Assembly (NCBI GenBank): GCA_009993605.1 | Contig: JAACTB010000008.1 | Location: forward strand, 205,268 to 269,267 | Source of the DNA: Erythrobacter sp. | GTDB taxonomy: Bacteria > Pseudomonadota > Alphaproteobacteria > Sphingomonadales > Sphingomonadaceae | Length of the DNA stretch: 64,000 nucleotides | Direction of reading: 5' to 3' | In this document: positions 46,859 through 57,352 of the stretch, piece after piece | Layout of the letters: each line of letters opens with the position of its first letter | Position numbering within the stretch: the first letter of the stretch is position 1 | The notes under the pieces: generated by a model | What the model was told of the DNA's origin: nothing | Databases searched by the model: none | The model's input: only the letters and a program-made list of their open reading frames with translations | Position numbers and translations under genes: made by a program

Positions 46859-47479
46859 ATGCAAGGGGCGGGTCTCACGGCGCGGGAGCTTTATTGCCGC
46901 AGGGGCGACCGGTCGCTGTTCGGCGGGCTCGATCTCGCTCTGAAACCGGGAGAGGCGCTGCATCTGGTGGGGCCGAACGGAATCGGAAAATCGAGCCTGA
47001 TCGAAATCCTCGCCGGGCTGAGGCGGCCCTCCGATTTCCTGTCGGCGAGCGGCGCGAAGCTTGTGCGCGGTTCGGTCGAATGGTCCGGCTCGCTTGGCCT
47101 CCTCGACGGGCGGCTCGCGCTGGATGAAACCGTGACGCTGGAACGCGCGCTGGCCTTCTGGGCAGCGCTCGATGGATCGGAAGCATCGGCGGCGGACCAT
47201 GCGCGCGATCTCGGGATCGAACCGCTGATGGATGTCCCGGTCCGCTACCTTTCGACCGGGCAGCGCAAGCGTGCAGGCATCGCGCGCCTGCTCGGCCAGA
47301 ACGCCGACCACTGGTTGCTCGACGAACCGCTGAACGGTCTGGACACGGACATCATCGGTACAGTCGAACGCCTCATCGCCGCGCGCAGGGATGCAGGCGG
47401 GGTGGTGGTGGTCGCAACGCACCAGCCGATCGCCATGCCGGGCGCCGTCACGCTCGATCTGAGGGATCACCCATGGTGA
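46859..47479 (+). CDS. ccmA: Heme exporter ATP-binding subunit CcmA
   Basis: This is the ABC ATPase of the cytochrome c maturation system I. It has 206 residues. Walker [10 protein letters not shown] is at 38-46, the signature is LSTGQRKR, Walker [13 protein letters not shown], and the switch His lies in ATHQP. CcmAB with CcmC/D/E releases heme-loaded CcmE on the periplasmic side. ATG 46859 starts at the expected N-terminus. The stop overlaps ccmB by 7 bases. Confidence 0.9.
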   Translation: MQGAGLTARELYCRRGDRSLFGGLDLALKPGEALHLVGPNGIGKSSLIEILAGLRRPSDFLSASGAKLVRGSVEWSGSLGLLDGRLALDETVTLERALAFWAALDGSEASAADHARDLGIEPLMDVPVRYLSTGQRKRAGIARLLGQNADHWLLDEPLNGLDTDIIGTVERLIAARRDAGGVVVVATHQPIAMPGAVTLDLRDHPW

Positions 47480-48129
47480 TCGCCACGCTCCTGCGCCGCG
47501 ACCTCGCCACGCTGCTCCCCGGCGGGAGGCGCGGCGGTACGCTGCTGCCGCTGCTGTTCTTCCTCGCCGTGGCGATGCTCTATCCCTTCGCCGTCGGGCC
47601 CGAGCCCGAGCTGCTGGCGCGCACCGGGGGCGGCGTCGTCTGGATCGCGGCGCTGCTGGCGGCGATCCTCCCACTGGAGCGGCTGGTCGCGGGCGATCTG
47701 GAAGCGGGCGTGTTCGACCAATTGTCGCTGCGCGGGATCAGCGAGGAATGGGCCATGGCCAGCCGGCTGATCGCTCACTGGCTCGCCTTCGGCCCGTTGC
47801 TCCTTCTCGCAACCCTGCCTGCCGCCGCCCTGCTCGGCCTGTCGGGCGCGACGGTGAGGACTCTGCTGCTCGGCCTCTTGGCTGGGACCCCCGGCCTCGC
47901 CGCGATCGGTCTTGCCATCGCGGCGCTGACAGCAGCCCTGCGCGGCGGGGCGGCGCTTGCCGGACTGATGGTGATCCCGCTTGCGATCCCGATCCTGATC
48001 TTCGGCGCGGGGGCCCTGTCGCGCCCAGACAGCGCGGGCCTCGCCCTGACAGGCGCGATCAGTCTGGGGCTATGCGCGGTGACGCCCTTCGTCGCAGGCG
48101 CAGCGGTGAGAGCGGCCCGCGAGGGGTGA
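47473..48129 (+). CDS. ccmB: Heme exporter membrane subunit CcmB
   Basis: This is the six-helix permease of the CcmAB complex, 218 residues. [14 protein letters not shown] at the N-terminus, LLFFLAVAMLYPFAVGPEPELL, VWIAALLAAILPLERLVAGDLEAGVFDQL and GTPGLAAIGLAIAALTAALRGGAAL are typical CcmB segments. It is encoded directly after ccmA; ccmC, ccmD and ccmE are not adjacent, so the rest of the pathway must be elsewhere. Confidence 0.9.
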   Translation: MVIATLLRRDLATLLPGGRRGGTLLPLLFFLAVAMLYPFAVGPEPELLARTGGGVVWIAALLAAILPLERLVAGDLEAGVFDQLSLRGISEEWAMASRLIAHWLAFGPLLLLATLPAAALLGLSGATVRTLLLGLLAGTPGLAAIGLAIAALTAALRGGAALAGLMVIPLAIPILIFGAGALSRPDSAGLALTGAISLGLCAVTPFVAGAAVRAAREG

Positions 48130-48133
48130 GCCT

Positions 48134-48958
48134 TCAGTAAGGCGGTTTTTTGAGGCCCTTGGGGCTGCCGGTGAATATCTCGTTCCCTGTTTCGGTGATG
48201 CCGATCGAATGTTCGAACTGGGCGCTCAGCGATTTGTCGCGGGTCACGGCGGTCCAACCGTCGTTCAACACCTTGGCGTGCGGGCGGCCGCCATTGATCA
48301 TCGGTTCGATGGTGAAGAACATGCCCGGCTTCAAGACAGGCCCCGTCCCCGCCTTCGCCGCATGAATGACTTCCGGCGCATCGTGGAACAGGCGGCCGAG
48401 GCCGTGGCCGCAGAATTCGCGCACCACGCCATAGCGATACTGGCGCGCATGGGCTTCGATCGCGGCGCCGATATCGCCGACCCGTGCGCCGGGCTGCGCC
48501 GCCTCGATGCCCAGCATCAGGCATTCGTACGTCACTTCGACCAGCCGCTTCGCCTTAAGGGACGGCTCGCCCGCGAAGAACATCCGGCTGGTATCGCCGT
48601 GCCACCCGTCGAGCAGCGGGGTCACGTCGATATTGAGGATGTCGCCATCTTTTAGCGGCTTTTCGCCCGGAATCCCGTGGCAGACGACGTGATTGATCGA
48701 GATGCAGCTGCTGTGGGTATAGCCGCGATAGCCGAGCGTGGCGGGCACCGCGCCGCCATCCAGCATCAATTCGCGGATCCTGTCGTCGATCGCCGCGGTC
48801 GTCACGCCCGGCTCGATCATCGGAGCCACTTCGTCGAGGATCTGCGCCGCCAGCCGCCCGGCCTTGCGCATCCCTTCGAAGCCCTCTTCGCCGTGCAGCT
48901 TGATGGTGCCGTCGCGATAGACGGTCTCTCTGCCGTCGATTTGCTGATATTCGGTCAT
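48134..48958 (-). CDS. map: Type I methionine aminopeptidase
   Basis: The enzyme removes the initiator Met from nascent proteins. It has 274 residues. The dinuclear metal site is complete: Asp in NIDVTPLLDGWHGDTSRMF (two Asp), His in GHGLGRLFH, Glu in TIEPMIN, and Glu in FEHSIGITE. The substrate-site His is in GYRGYTHSSC. The N-terminal 25 residues precede the catalytic fold. ATG 48958 is chosen; upstream frame is noise. Convergent with ccmB, 4 bases apart. Confidence 0.94.
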   Translation of the reverse strand: MTEYQQIDGRETVYRDGTIKLHGEEGFEGMRKAGRLAAQILDEVAPMIEPGVTTAAIDDRIRELMLDGGAVPATLGYRGYTHSSCISINHVVCHGIPGEKPLKDGDILNIDVTPLLDGWHGDTSRMFFAGEPSLKAKRLVEVTYECLMLGIEAAQPGARVGDIGAAIEAHARQYRYGVVREFCGHGLGRLFHDAPEVIHAAKAGTGPVLKPGMFFTIEPMINGGRPHAKVLNDGWTAVTRDKSLSAQFEHSIGITETGNEIFTGSPKGLKKPPY

Positions 48959-48975
48959 GGCGCGCGATGTAGCGA

Positions 48976-49818
48976 TCAATCCGCCGAATTGCGAGGCTGC
49001 TTCTGCGGCGCCCTGCTGAACGCCGCGACGTATTCGGGCTTCACCGCGTCGATCACCGCCGAATCGACCGGGAAGGTGAACTCGTAAGAACCCTCGGCAT
49101 AAGGCCCGGCGACGTAGGGGCCGATCAGTATGCCGATGCGATCGAAGGTCTCGCGATTGCCCGATCCCAGCAGCACCGTCACCTCGCGCGGTTCGGGGCA
49201 GGTGCTGAACCCGTCGGTCGATGCGGGGTCCACCGGCTCCCCACGCCGCTCGGCCCGCTCGGCGTCGAGAGCGTCGCAGAATTCGCCCCACAGCGCCGTC
49301 TTGAACGCGGAGGGACTGCGGAACAGATCGAGCGGCGCGCGCGCCGTGCCCGCCTTCCGGTCCCAGACCAGGCTGTCATACCCGTAATTCGGGTGCGCGC
49401 CGCCGGTGTAGGCATAGATCAGCGCCGAGAGGCTCAGCCAGTCGGTGATATCGGCGACCGTCTCCCATTTCTTTTCCGCGCTGTGGGTGCGGAATTCCCA
49501 TCCGTCGCCCCGCGCTGCCGCCTGATCCTCAGCCGCCATCGCCTGCGCTTCGTCCAGCGCAGTCTGCGCCTCGCGCTCGAACCGCGTGGCCAGTGCCGGA
49601 ATGGCGTTCGCCGCGGCAGGCCAGGTGTGGCTGAATTCGATCCGTTCGTTTTCCAGCTTCAGTGCGCCGGGCTCCGCATCGGTGGTGCGCGGCGTCCGAT
49701 CAGTATCGCCCGCGCGATCGGTTTCGACACCGACCTTGTCTTCGTATTCCTGCGCTTCGCTACAGGCGCTGGCGGCCAGCACGCTCGACAGCAGGACCGG
49801 AATCAGGAACAGGCGCAT
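48976..49818 (-). CDS. DUF3298/DUF4163-like lipoprotein
   Basis: The protein has 280 residues. A signal peptide MRLFLIPVLLSSVLAASAC carries a lipobox-like ASAC (Cys19). An acidic linker precedes a domain with RIEFSHTWPAAANAIPAL, then LIYAYTGGAHPNYGYDSLVWD, a GAHPN motif known from the PdaC/RsiV-type DUF3298 fold. YVAGPYAEGSYEFTFPV follows near the end. It is probably a periplasmic outer-membrane lipoprotein. Related domains sit in lysozyme-sensing or deacetylase proteins, but no catalytic domain is attached. It is 17 bases upstream of map's start region on the same strand. Confidence 0.72.
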   Translation of the reverse strand: MRLFLIPVLLSSVLAASACSEAQEYEDKVGVETDRAGDTDRTPRTTDAEPGALKLENERIEFSHTWPAAANAIPALATRFEREAQTALDEAQAMAAEDQAAARGDGWEFRTHSAEKKWETVADITDWLSLSALIYAYTGGAHPNYGYDSLVWDRKAGTARAPLDLFRSPSAFKTALWGEFCDALDAERAERRGEPVDPASTDGFSTCPEPREVTVLLGSGNRETFDRIGILIGPYVAGPYAEGSYEFTFPVDSAVIDAVKPEYVAAFSRAPQKQPRNSAD

Positions 49819-49864
49819 CGGGGTTGGGTTTCCTGTGCGAGCATTGACGTGAGGGATTAAGATT

Positions 49865-51274
<1,410 letters not shown>

Positions 51275-51429
51275 GGCCACATATCGACCGGACTGGTCCT
51301 GGATCTGGCCCGATCCGGGACTCGTGGCATAGGAGCCACGCTCGATCCCGTGCCCGAACTTGCGAGCCGCGCCACACAAGGCTAAGCGCGCGGGATTCAC
51401 CCTTTCGACGAGAACGAACGCCCATCTCC

Positions 51430-51777
51430 GTGAGCAGGCCTGCAGACTATACGCTTCCCACCGCAACGGTCGGCCTGACCGGTCCGGTGCGCAAGCCCGC
51501 ACCTGGGACCCTGCCCCTGCGCGGCGATCTGGCGCATATCGCGCTGGCCGGTCAGTATCTCGCGACCCAATACGTCATTCCGCTGTGCCGCGAGGTCGGC
51601 CCCGATGGCGCGCATCTGCGGCTTGCCATGCGTGACGATGCGGATATGGGCGCCCAGATCCCCGCCGGGACCACCGTGGAACTGCTCGATTGCGCAGGCG
51701 ACTGGGCCTGGATCGCCTGCGGCCCCGAAGGTCCGAGCGGCTATGTCCGGCTGAGCGCCCTTGCGCCGTCGGAATAG
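51430..51777 (+). CDS. Short bacterial SH3 protein
   Basis: The protein has 115 residues from GTG 51430; no suitable ATG exists. It begins DYTLPTATVGLTGPVRKP, then LPLRGDLAHIALAGQYLATQYVIP, and ends with an SH3 strand pattern (VELLDCAGDWAWIACGPEGPSGYVRLSAL, in parts). This is the N-terminal SH3 region seen on NlpC/P60 cell-wall peptidases that often follow leucyl aminopeptidase genes in sphingomonads. The cysteine peptidase domain is absent: the frame stops and argC begins 4 bases later. It may be a shortened relic or a binding-only protein. Confidence 0.6.
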   Translation: MSRPADYTLPTATVGLTGPVRKPAPGTLPLRGDLAHIALAGQYLATQYVIPLCREVGPDGAHLRLAMRDDADMGAQIPAGTTVELLDCAGDWAWIACGPEGPSGYVRLSALAPSE

Positions 51778-51780
51778 GTG

Positions 51781-52710
51781 ATGGCGACGCGGATCTTCAT
51801 CGACGGCGCTGCAGGGACCACCGGCCTCGAAATCCTCGACCGGCTCGAGGGGCGCTCCGAATTCGATCTGATCGTGCTCGACGACGAGCGCCGCAAGAGC
51901 ATCGAGGCGCGGCGCGAAGCGCTGAACGAGGCGGATATCGCCATATTGTGCCTGCCCGACGACGCGGCGCGCGATGCGATCGACCTGCTCGATCCGGCGA
52001 GCGGCACGCGCATCATCGACGCATCGAGCGCGCATCGCACCACAGAGGGCTGGTGTTACGGGTTTCCCGAACTGGTCGGACGCGAACGCGTCGCCGAAGC
52101 GCGCAGGGTCAGCAATCCGGGTTGCTATCCGACCGGGTTTCTCGGGCTCGTCGCGCCGCTGGTGCGCGAAGGGCTGCTGCCTTCGGACTGGCCCTACACC
52201 GTCAATGCCGTCAGCGGTTATTCGGGCGGCGGCAAGGCGATGATCGCGGATTTCGAAAAGGACGATGCGCCGGGTTTCCGCGCCTATGGCTACGATCTTC
52301 GCCACAAGCATCTGCCCGAAATGCAGCTGCGCGCCGAGCTGGAGCATCCGGTCCTGTTCGCCCCATCGGTCGTGCCCGTCTATCGCGGCATGATCGTCGA
52401 AGTGCCGCTGCATCTCGGCGCCATGGCGGGCGAACCCCATGCCGACAGCCTGCGATCGAGCCTCGCCGAATTCTACGCCGGATCGCCGATCGTCTCGGTC
52501 CTCGAAAGCGGGAACCCGCGCGAACTCGTGCTTCAGCGCGACGCCGCGCCGTGGGATGGAATGGAATTGTTCGTCTTCGGCAATGAAGGCGGGTGGAACG
52601 CGCGCCTCGTCGCCCGGCTCGACAATCTGGGCAAGGGCGCGAGCGGCGCGGCGATCCAGAACCTCAACCTGATGTGCGGCCTGCCGGAAACCACCGGCCT
52701 GTCGCTCTGA
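51781..52710 (+). CDS. argC: N-acetyl-gamma-glutamyl-phosphate reductase (short type)
   Basis: The enzyme forms N-acetylglutamate semialdehyde, the third step of arginine synthesis. It has 309 residues. The cofactor loop GAAGTTGLEI is at 9-18, the catalytic Cys115 lies in SNPGCYPTG, and HKHLPEM holds the catalytic His. The length and GAAGTTG motif match the short type 2 enzyme. GTG 51778 directly precedes ATG 51781; the ATG is preferred. It follows the SH3 gene by 3 bases. Confidence 0.92.
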   Translation: MATRIFIDGAAGTTGLEILDRLEGRSEFDLIVLDDERRKSIEARREALNEADIAILCLPDDAARDAIDLLDPASGTRIIDASSAHRTTEGWCYGFPELVGRERVAEARRVSNPGCYPTGFLGLVAPLVREGLLPSDWPYTVNAVSGYSGGGKAMIADFEKDDAPGFRAYGYDLRHKHLPEMQLRAELEHPVLFAPSVVPVYRGMIVEVPLHLGAMAGEPHADSLRSSLAEFYAGSPIVSVLESGNPRELVLQRDAAPWDGMELFVFGNEGGWNARLVARLDNLGKGASGAAIQNLNLMCGLPETTGLSL

Positions 52711-52733
52711 CGCTGCCTGTTTTTCGGGCAGCG
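52711..52733 (+). terminator. Hairpin directly after argC
   Basis: CGCTGCC 52711-52717 pairs with GGCAGCG 52727-52733 around a T-rich 9-base loop, directly after the stop. There is no U-tract after it, so intrinsic termination is doubtful. Confidence 0.35.
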
Positions 52734-52879
52734 ATCGCCCGGTGTTTGGGCAGTGCCCGGTGCAGCGCAGTCACCCGATTTCACGCCCGGCCCACCCGAC
52801 TATGCAAAAGATACCCGAATGCGCCCTTTTCCGCGCGCTTTCGATCCTCTACGCTGCGCGCGAACGGTTCGAAACGGTC

Positions 52880-52895
52880 TGGCACGATTCTTGGT
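52880..52895 (+). promoter_or_regulatory. Sigma-54-like promoter upstream of glnB
   Basis: TGGCACGATTCTTGGT matches the sigma-54 consensus TGGCAC-N5-TTGCA at 9 or more of 11 fixed positions with exact spacing. It differs at the -12 GC (GG here). It lies 81 bases before glnB, the right distance for a leader. PII/glutamine synthetase genes are classic NtrC targets. Confidence 0.5.
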
Positions 52896-52897
52896 AA

Positions 52898-53314
<417 letters not shown>

Positions 53315-53388
53315 CCTCCGATCCGAACCAATCCGCCGATACCTCCCGCCGTCAGGCGAAACTCGAAACCAGCAAGGAAACTGATCAC

Positions 53389-54798
53389 ATGAGCAATGCA
53401 AGCAAGGTCCTCAAGCGCATCGAAGACGAAGGCATCGAATGGGTCGACCTTCGCTTCACCGATCCCAAGGGCAAGTGGCAGCACCTGACCATGGTCGCCA
53501 GGACGCTCGACGAGGATCAGCTCGAGGACGGGCTGATGTTCGACGGCTCCTCGATCGCGGGTTGGAAGGTCATCAACGAGAGCGACATGATCCTGAAACC
53601 CGATCTGGAGCGGGTCTATGTCGATCCCTTCAGCGCCGAGCCGATGCTGATCGTGTTCTGCGACATCGTGGAGCCCTCCACCGGCGAATGGTATGCCCGC
53701 GACCCGCGCACCACTGCCAAGCGCGCCGAGGCCTTCCTCCAGTCGACCGGCGTGGGCGACACCGTCTATGTCGGCCCGGAAGCCGAATTCTTCATGTTCG
53801 ACGATGTCCGCTTCGAGGACGGCTATGCCGGCTCGGGCTACCGGATCGACGATATCGAACTGCCGACGAATACGGGCCGCGAATACGAGGCGGGCAACAT
53901 GGCTCACCGTCCCCGCGCCAAGGGCGGCTATTTCCCCGTCGCCCCGGTGGACAGCGCGGTCGACATCCGCGGCGAGATGGTCTCGACCATGCTCGAAATG
54001 GGCCTGCCCTGCGACAAGCACCACCACGAGGTCGCCGCGGCTCAGCACGAACTCGGCCTGACCTTTTCGACGCTGGTTGAAACCGCCGACAACATGCAGA
54101 TCTACAAGTACGTCGTGCACCAGGTCGCCCATGCCTATGGCAAGACGGCCACCTTCATGCCCAAGCCGATCAAGGACGATAACGGGTCGGGCATGCACAC
54201 CCACTTCTCGATCTGGGACGGCGGCAAGCCGACCTTTGCGGGCAATGGCTATGCCGGCCTCAGCGACAATTGCCTCTATTTCATCGGCGGCGTCATCAAG
54301 CACGCCAAGGCGCTGAACGCCTTCACCAACCCGACCACCAACAGCTACAAGCGGCTGGTGCCGGGCTTCGAGGCGCCGGTTCTGCTCGCCTATTCGGCGC
54401 GCAACCGTTCGGCCTCGTGCCGCATCCCCTACGGGGCGGGCGAGAAGGCGAAGCGCGTGGAATTCCGCTTCCCCGATGCGATGGCCAATCCCTACCTCGC
54501 CTATGCAGCGCTGCTGATGGCTGGCCTCGACGGGATCACGAACAAGATCCATCCGGGCGAAGCGATGGACAAGAACCTCTACGACCTGCCGCCCGCCGAA
54601 CTGGCCGACGTGCCGACCGTGTGCGGATCCCTGCGAGAGGCGCTGGAGAACCTGGAGGCCGATCACGACTTCCTGCTCAAGGGCGACGTCTTCACCAAGG
54701 ACCAGATCGACGCCTATATCGAATTGAAGTGGGACGAAGTCCTGCGCGTCGAAACGACGCCGTGCGCGGCCGAGTTCGATATGTACTATTCTGCTTAA
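53389..54798 (+). CDS. glnA: Glutamine synthetase type I
   Basis: The enzyme makes glutamine from glutamate, ammonia and ATP as a dodecamer. It has 469 residues. [15 protein letters not shown] starts the beta-grasp domain, FDGSSIAGW is the first signature, and VGPEAEFF holds metal-site Glu. [18 protein letters not shown] is the ATP signature. Tyr398 in NLYDLPPAE is the adenylylation site. Regulation by GlnE is therefore expected, with input from P-II encoded just upstream. A strong terminator follows. Confidence 0.97.
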   Translation: MSNASKVLKRIEDEGIEWVDLRFTDPKGKWQHLTMVARTLDEDQLEDGLMFDGSSIAGWKVINESDMILKPDLERVYVDPFSAEPMLIVFCDIVEPSTGEWYARDPRTTAKRAEAFLQSTGVGDTVYVGPEAEFFMFDDVRFEDGYAGSGYRIDDIELPTNTGREYEAGNMAHRPRAKGGYFPVAPVDSAVDIRGEMVSTMLEMGLPCDKHHHEVAAAQHELGLTFSTLVETADNMQIYKYVVHQVAHAYGKTATFMPKPIKDDNGSGMHTHFSIWDGGKPTFAGNGYAGLSDNCLYFIGGVIKHAKALNAFTNPTTNSYKRLVPGFEAPVLLAYSARNRSASCRIPYGAGEKAKRVEFRFPDAMANPYLAYAALLMAGLDGITNKIHPGEAMDKNLYDLPPAELADVPTVCGSLREALENLEADHDFLLKGDVFTKDQIDAYIELKWDEVLRVETTPCAAEFDMYYSA

Positions 54799-54831
54799 CC
54801 TTTAGCGGTTACAGACCAGCCTTCACCGAGC

Positions 54832-54867
54832 GGGGCGTCCGGAGCAATCCGGGCGCCCCAATTTTTT
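54832..54867 (+). terminator. Rho-independent terminator of glnBA
   Basis: An 11-bp stem, GGGGCGTCCGG with CCGGGCGCCCC (one G-U pair), has a 6-base loop AGCAAT and is followed by AATTTTTT. It lies 34 bases after the glnA stop. Confidence 0.92.
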
Positions 54868-54996
54868 GCGCCGACAATCCGGCGGGATGCGACCGATACC
54901 GGCTTGATTGCTCGCTCGCGGTGAAAAACCGTTTTCCTACAGCGCCTTCGCGCGCCTACTTGCCCCGCCTCGCTCGATTCGATGCTGGAGGCTCCG

Positions 54997-55575
54997 ATGA
55001 TTCGCAAACCCCTGTTCGACCTGCTGCGCCGCCTGATCGGGCGCCCTTTCCGGCAGAGGGAGGTCGACATGATCGATGCGGCGCTCGATGCGCTGAATGG
55101 AACCGAAGAAAGCGCGCACGCGATCGGGCGCGAGGGTATCGCTCTCATCAAACGCTTCGAAGGATGCGCACGGGTGCGGCGCGACGGGCTGGTCGCGGCC
55201 TATCCCGACGCGGGCACTGGCGCCGCGCCGTGGACGATCGGCTGGGGCGCGACGGGCCCGGGCATCGGGCCGGAGACGGTGTGGACGCAGGAGGAGTGCG
55301 ACGAGCGCCTCGCCCGCGATCTCGCACGCTACGCCGCCGAGGTCGCCGACGCGATCGGTGACAGCCCGACATCGCAATCCCAGTTCGATGCGCTTGTCAG
55401 CTTCCACTACAACACCGGCGCGATCGCGCGCGCGAGCCTCACCCGCTTCCACATCGCGGGCGATTACAACGCAGCGGCGCGCGAATTCGGGCGTTGGAAA
55501 CACGCCGGGGGCCGGGTCATGCGCGGCCTGGTCCTGCGCCGCGAGGCGGAAGCGCGCCTTTATTTAAACGCCTGA
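54997..55575 (+). CDS. GH24 (T4-type) lysozyme, orphan
   Basis: This muramidase has 192 residues. The Glu-Asp-Thr triad of T4 lysozyme relatives is in order: Glu in KRFEGC, Asp in YPDAGTG, Thr in WTIGWGAT. The C-terminal helical lobe has FDALVSFHYNTGAIARASLT and ends RGLVLRREAEARLYL. About 45 residues precede the domain, with no clear signal peptide. There is no holin, spanin or phage gene around it, so it looks like a domesticated endolysin or a housekeeping enzyme. ATG 54997 has GGAG 6 bases upstream and is preferred over 54982. Confidence 0.85.
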   Translation: MIRKPLFDLLRRLIGRPFRQREVDMIDAALDALNGTEESAHAIGREGIALIKRFEGCARVRRDGLVAAYPDAGTGAAPWTIGWGATGPGIGPETVWTQEECDERLARDLARYAAEVADAIGDSPTSQSQFDALVSFHYNTGAIARASLTRFHIAGDYNAAAREFGRWKHAGGRVMRGLVLRREAEARLYLNA

Positions 55576-55664
55576 TGAACGCGTTCCCTCCACGGCTTCG
55601 CCAGCCCCGAGAAGTGGAACCAGCCCAATCCTATGCCGTTGATCCTCCAATCAGGAGTTAACAA

Positions 55665-56732
55665 ATGCGTATTTTTACCAGCAGCGTAGCGATCTTCGCT
55701 CTAGCCGCCACCGGGGCGATCGCCCAGGGCAATGGCAAGGGCAACGGCAACGGAAATCAGGGCAACGGCAATGGCGGCCCGCCCGCCGCGGCACAGGCAG
55801 GCCCGGCCATGAAAGGCAATTCCGGAAACGGAAACGGCAAGGCCAACCGCGGCGGTCCGCCCGTGCAGACCGAGCGTGGCAACGGCGGCAACGGTAATGG
55901 AAACGGGGCCAAGGCCAATAACGGCAATCAGGGCAATGGCAACGCCCGCAACGACGTGCGTGGCAACGGACAGCGTAACGCGATCGAGCGCGAGGTCCGG
56001 CAGGTCGAACGCGATCTTCGCGGCAATAACGGCAATGCGAACCGCAATAGTGCGAACGGGCGAAACAACGCCGGAAACACGGGTCAGTTCGTCGAACGGA
56101 CCGTCGATCGCTACATCCAGCCCGCGGGTCGGTATGGCGGCTCGTTCGGCTATACGCCCTCGGTTCTCGACGGGTGTCCTCCAGGCCTTGCGAAGAAGAA
56201 CAATGGCTGCCAGCCGCCGGGCCTTGCCAAGCAGCGCGCGCCTTACGGTTCGTTCTATCAGCCCTCGCTTTTCGGGCTGACGGGGTACGACCGTGGCGAC
56301 TATTTCTACGATGACGGCTATCTGCTGCGGCGCAGCGGCTCGAACATCGCGGGATATATTCCCCTGCTCGGCGGCGCGCTCGCGATCGGGAACCAGTGGC
56401 CCAGCTCGTATGGGAGCAGGAGCCTGCCGGACTATTACGTCGACTATTACAATCTCGGCGGGCCGCAGAACTATCGCTATGCCGACGATGTGATCTATCG
56501 CGTCGATCCGACGACCAGCGCGATTCAGTCGATCGCGGCGCTCTTGACCGGCGATCAATGGACCGTCGGCCAGCCGATGCCGCGCGGCTACGACGTCTAC
56601 AACGTCCCCTATACCTATCGGGACCGTTATTACGACACGCCGGAGGCGAATTACCGCTATTCGGACGGGTATGTGTACCGGGTCGATCCGCAGACCCAGC
56701 TGGTGGCTGCCGCCATCGATCTGCTGACCTGA
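55665..56732 (+). CDS. Secreted Gly/Asn-rich protein with triple C-terminal repeat
   Basis: The protein has 355 residues. The signal peptide is cleaved after AIA (about 20). Residues 21-140 are low-complexity Gly/Asn. A basic helix ERTVDRYIQP comes next, then CPPGLAKKNNGCQPPGLAKQ (171-190), a motif seen in RcnB-like periplasmic proteins of alphaproteobacteria. Three related modules follow at about 212-246, 269-306 and 329-355. Each begins with a Y-x-Y-Asp-Asp/Gly core, then a Tyr-Arg-Val-Asp-Pro-type strand and a hydrophobic helix. Function is unknown; a periplasmic or surface location is likely. AGGAG precedes the ATG. Confidence 0.65.
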   Translation: MRIFTSSVAIFALAATGAIAQGNGKGNGNGNQGNGNGGPPAAAQAGPAMKGNSGNGNGKANRGGPPVQTERGNGGNGNGNGAKANNGNQGNGNARNDVRGNGQRNAIEREVRQVERDLRGNNGNANRNSANGRNNAGNTGQFVERTVDRYIQPAGRYGGSFGYTPSVLDGCPPGLAKKNNGCQPPGLAKQRAPYGSFYQPSLFGLTGYDRGDYFYDDGYLLRRSGSNIAGYIPLLGGALAIGNQWPSSYGSRSLPDYYVDYYNLGGPQNYRYADDVIYRVDPTTSAIQSIAALLTGDQWTVGQPMPRGYDVYNVPYTYRDRYYDTPEANYRYSDGYVYRVDPQTQLVAAAIDLLT

Positions 56733-56746
56733 GCCGGAGTATCACA

Positions 56747-57352
56747 ATGTTGAAGACACCCATGCGCGCTCTCGCGCTCGTCGCCCTTCCCGCCAGTCTC
56801 GCTCTGGCGGGCTGCAACGCCGATCCCAGCGAAACTCCAGCCACGGCTCAGACCGATCGCGATACCGTCGCACAGGCGGTGGCGTCCGCCGCCAACCTGT
56901 CGACGTTGTCGCGGGCCATTACCGACGCGCAGCTCGCAGAGGTGCTCGACGGCTCGGGCAGTTACACCCTCTTCGCTCCCACCGACGATGCTTTTGCCGC
57001 GCTGGGCGAAAATGGCCAGCGCCTGCTCGAGGTCGAGCAGCGCCCGTTGCTCGTCGGGCTCCTGCGCGAACATATCGTGCCGGGCCACATCACGCCCGAT
57101 GCCATCGGAACGGCGATCGACGAGGAGGGCGGTTCGGTCAGCATGACGACCATGGGCGGTGGATCGCTGACCTTCTCGCGCAACGGCGACGCGATTACGG
57201 TCTCACGCGACGGAAACGGTATGGCGCGTTTCGCGGGGCAAACCATAGAGGCCGATAACGGTGTCGTCATCCCGATCGATGCCGCGCTCGCGCCCGAGGG
57301 TACAACGTCCACCTCATCCCAATCCGCTAATGAGAGCACCGCCACTCAGTAA
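56747..57352 (+). CDS. Fasciclin (FAS1) domain lipoprotein
   Basis: The protein has 201 residues. The signal peptide ends with lipobox LAGC (Cys23). One FAS1 domain follows: AANLSTLSRAI, then YTLFAPTDDAFAAL (H1-like motif), then LVGLLREHIVPG and the late GQTIEADNGVVIPIDAAL. A Ser/Thr-rich tail ends the protein. FAS1 domains act in cell adhesion and surface binding. It lies 14 bases after the Gly/Asn-rich protein gene and has CGGAG before the ATG, so the two are probably cotranscribed. Its 3' end overlaps tamB by 7 bases, convergently. Confidence 0.88.
   Translation: MLKTPMRALALVALPASLALAGCNADPSETPATAQTDRDTVAQAVASAANLSTLSRAITDAQLAEVLDGSGSYTLFAPTDDAFAALGENGQRLLEVEQRPLLVGLLREHIVPGHITPDAIGTAIDEEGGSVSMTTMGGGSLTFSRNGDAITVSRDGNGMARFAGQTIEADNGVVIPIDAALAPEGTTSTSSQSANESTATQ

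Noticed and set aside
54997..55575. Prophage suggested by a phage-type lysozyme
   Set aside because: No integrase, structural, holin or att-like sequence is nearby; neighbours are housekeeping and envelope genes.
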